Assembly: GCA_024698325.1 (NCBI GenBank)
Contig: JAILRG010000132.1
Location: forward strand, 1 to 64,000
Direction of reading: 5' to 3'
Source: Treponema sp.
GTDB lineage: Bacteria > Spirochaetota > Spirochaetia > Treponematales > Treponemataceae
DNA length: 64,000 nucleotides
Shown: in pieces, positions 60,705 to 64,000 of the stretch
How positions within the stretch are numbered: position 1 is the first letter of the stretch
Layout of the letters: every line of letters begins with the position of its first letter
Program-made: the position numbers and the translations under genes
Notes under the pieces: generated by a model
Databases searched by the model: none
Told to the model about the DNA's origin: nothing
The model's input: only the letters and a program-made list of their open reading frames with translations

Positions 60705-61952
60705 TTAGAATTTACAGAGCGGTAAAACGGCATATGCCGTCGTTTTTGTAACATTATACATAGTTGCCTTTGAAAAATTGAGGTACCAGGCTGATTTTAT
60801 GTAGTCGGTATTCTCAGAAGCCTCAGGACAGGTTGATGACCAGTAAGATTCTGTCAGCTGCAAAAGCCCCAGACTAGAAAGCGTTTCGTTTATTTCGGTA
60901 AGGTTCTGGTATACCGCATAGAGTTCTGCAATTGCAGGAAGGTACCAGCCGGACCTTATGTCTTCCGACAGTCCACGCTCGGAAGCATATGAGGCGACAG
61001 CGGAAAAAGCCGGATACAAGTCGTTCGAAGAAGCTGCGTCGCTGTCGGCTTCTGTAACCGCCTGCCAGTTATCACTTCCGTCAATGTCCCCGCTGAACGT
61101 GCAGTCGGACAGGGCGGCACCGCTCCCCGTCACCGACAGGCTGCAGCCAATCGCAGAAATAATCTTTGAAGCGCCGGCTGAACCAGCTTTAGCCCACTGA
61201 TAGCTTTCTGAAAGCGGGATTCCTGCCGCGACATAGCCGTCGTCCGTAAGATATGCAATGACGGCGGCGACTCCGGTTTGTGCAACAAGAGCTGAAGCCG
61301 CATCGAGCTGTGAGCGGGATAAGCGCCGCCCGTCGCACAAAAGCACGTCTCCGACACAAGGCTCCGTCTCCGCTAGAAGCCATTCGTCTTCGGAATCCGT
61401 CTCTCCAAGCGAAGAGTCTTCCGCTTCTCCGTCTTCTGTAAGCCCTGCACTCTCCTCAGCTTCAGAAGCGTCCGCCTCCAGTGTCGCCGTGTCGTCTGCA
61501 GACGCAGTTGCTTCTGTAGAGGATGCGGCGGTTTCCTCCGTCGCAGCACCATCTGTCGCTGTTTCCGAAGTAGCATCAGCATCCGCCGCTGTTTCCGCAA
61601 TGGCAGTTCCCGCAGCCGCAGTTTCCGAAGCGGCAGCTTCAGAAGCTGCCGCCACGTCAGCCGAAGCTGTCTCTGTAGCGCCAGAAGCAGCACCGCTACC
61701 TGCAGAATCTGCAGAGTTCTCTCCTTTCGAGACTGCATCATCCTCAGAAGAAGACTCCTGCTCCAGCGCTGCCGTCTCCTCCCCAGCTGCAGCGCTTTCT
61801 GTCAGAAGCTCCGATTCTTCCATCGCCGCCGCAGTCTCCGGGCTGTCAGCCGCATCACTTCCATGATGACAGGATGCCAGCGACAGGCTCAAAGCCGCCA
61901 GAGCAATACCACTGAAAGCAAACCCCGCTTTCATCCAGACAGAACTTTTCAT
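60705..61952 (-). CDS. Lipoprotein with Ala/Ser/Thr/Glu low-complexity domain and DUF1566-like C-terminus
   Basis: A 415-residue lipoprotein. The signal peptide ends in a lipobox (LSLSLASC). Residues ~35-200 are a long acidic repeat-like stretch of Ala, Ser, Thr and Glu (e.g. TAAGTAIAETAADADATSE). The C-terminal ~200 residues resemble the DUF1566/Lcl fold (GWYLPAIAELYAVYQN; SYWSST). The ATG at 61952 has GGAGG at 6 nt. It is probably surface-exposed or periplasmic with a flexible stalk; function unknown. Confidence 0.7.
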   Translation of the reverse strand: MKSSVWMKAGFAFSGIALAALSLSLASCHHGSDAADSPETAAAMEESELLTESAAAGEETAALEQESSSEDDAVSKGENSADSAGSGAASGATETASADVAAASEAAASETAAAGTAIAETAADADATSETATDGAATEETAASSTEATASADDTATLEADASEAEESAGLTEDGEAEDSSLGETDSEDEWLLAETEPCVGDVLLCDGRRLSRSQLDAASALVAQTGVAAVIAYLTDDGYVAAGIPLSESYQWAKAGSAGASKIISAIGCSLSVTGSGAALSDCTFSGDIDGSDNWQAVTEADSDAASSNDLYPAFSAVASYASERGLSEDIRSGWYLPAIAELYAVYQNLTEINETLSSLGLLQLTESYWSSTCPEASENTDYIKSAWYLNFSKATMYNVTKTTAYAVLPLCKF

Positions 61953-62071
61953 ACCGTTCCTCCAAATCGTGAATATCAAGGGCCACAGGCAAACGCCTGA
62001 AACGGCGCCCCGGACAAACTGTCCTACCTTTTATATAGGCGCAAAAGCCGCAAAAATTTCACTTTTCGGAG

Positions 62072-62129
62072 AAAAAAAGGGCTGCTCCTAAAGCCCTGCA
62101 CGTACCGTACAGTCTTCTCCAGAGCAGCC
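62072..62129 (-). terminator. Intrinsic terminator after ppdK
   Basis: GGCTGCTC/GAGCAGCC arms with a long loop are followed by seven T on the minus strand. Confidence 0.75.
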
Positions 62130-62155
62130 GCTTTTAGTCAGCGCTTGTCAGCATC

Positions 62156-64000
<1,845 letters not shown>

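Overview
The window looks like chromosomal sequence of a spirochaete of the genus Treponema or a close relative, with roughly 50% GC and probably gut or rumen associated. The signs are an archaeal/V-type ATP synthase operon instead of an F-type one, spirochaete-like gene order (ispE-spoVG-tRNA-Gln-rplY; rsfS-LCP-yqeK-nadD-obg-rpmA-prp-rplU), fermentative enzymes (AdhE, FucO-like dehydrogenase, pyruvate phosphate dikinase), numerous lipoproteins and a BspA-type leucine-rich fragment. Species cannot be settled by eye. I saw no phage, IS transposase, CRISPR array or rRNA.

Layout. From 1 to about 31 kb almost everything is on the minus strand: lepA (cut by the left edge), a secreted S1 protease, a TPR/DxDxDG exported protein, tilS, rplY, tRNA-Gln, spoVG and ispE. 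These are followed by rsfS to rplU, htrA, map, a DnaJ-domain protein and a Usp protein. Next comes the ATP synthase operon, read from one good promoter in the order secG, ptsN-like, G/H, C, I, K, F, E, A, B, D. Then come tpiA, pgk and a FucO-like dehydrogenase. At 32.4 kb a NYN-domain protein and a DEDDh exonuclease diverge. From 33.3 to 41 kb a plus-strand sugar locus holds an outer membrane protein, a GH36 alpha-galactosidase, a GT-B-fold protein of unknown function, a TetR regulator and a MelB-type symporter, with two matched operators at its promoter. After corA and an FGE-like protein the minus strand resumes: phosphoesterase, hisC, aroF, a chemotaxis receptor, GH43, adhE, tsaD, a YibQ-like protein and an alternative sigma factor. 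Last come thrH, an RsuA-type pseudouridine synthase, citrate synthase, a low-complexity lipoprotein and ppdK (cut by the right edge).

Most notable signals: (1) a 43-codon Phe/Tyr-rich leader peptide followed by an intrinsic terminator and a matching antiterminator segment upstream of aroF, i.e. an aromatic amino acid attenuator; (2) a near-consensus sigma-54 promoter in front of the sigma-70-family gene, suggesting a sigma cascade like RpoN-RpoS of Borrelia; (3) families of modular hairpin arrays in intergenic regions, one encoding the last codons of pgk and one apparently inserted into the thrH ribosome binding site with an 8-bp duplication; (4) repeated cases where a -10 box ends only 6-10 nt before an ATG with no Shine-Dalgarno, indicating leaderless translation; (5) a double 17-bp operator 31 bp apart controlling the galactoside locus. 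All calls are from reading the sequence; no homology search was run.
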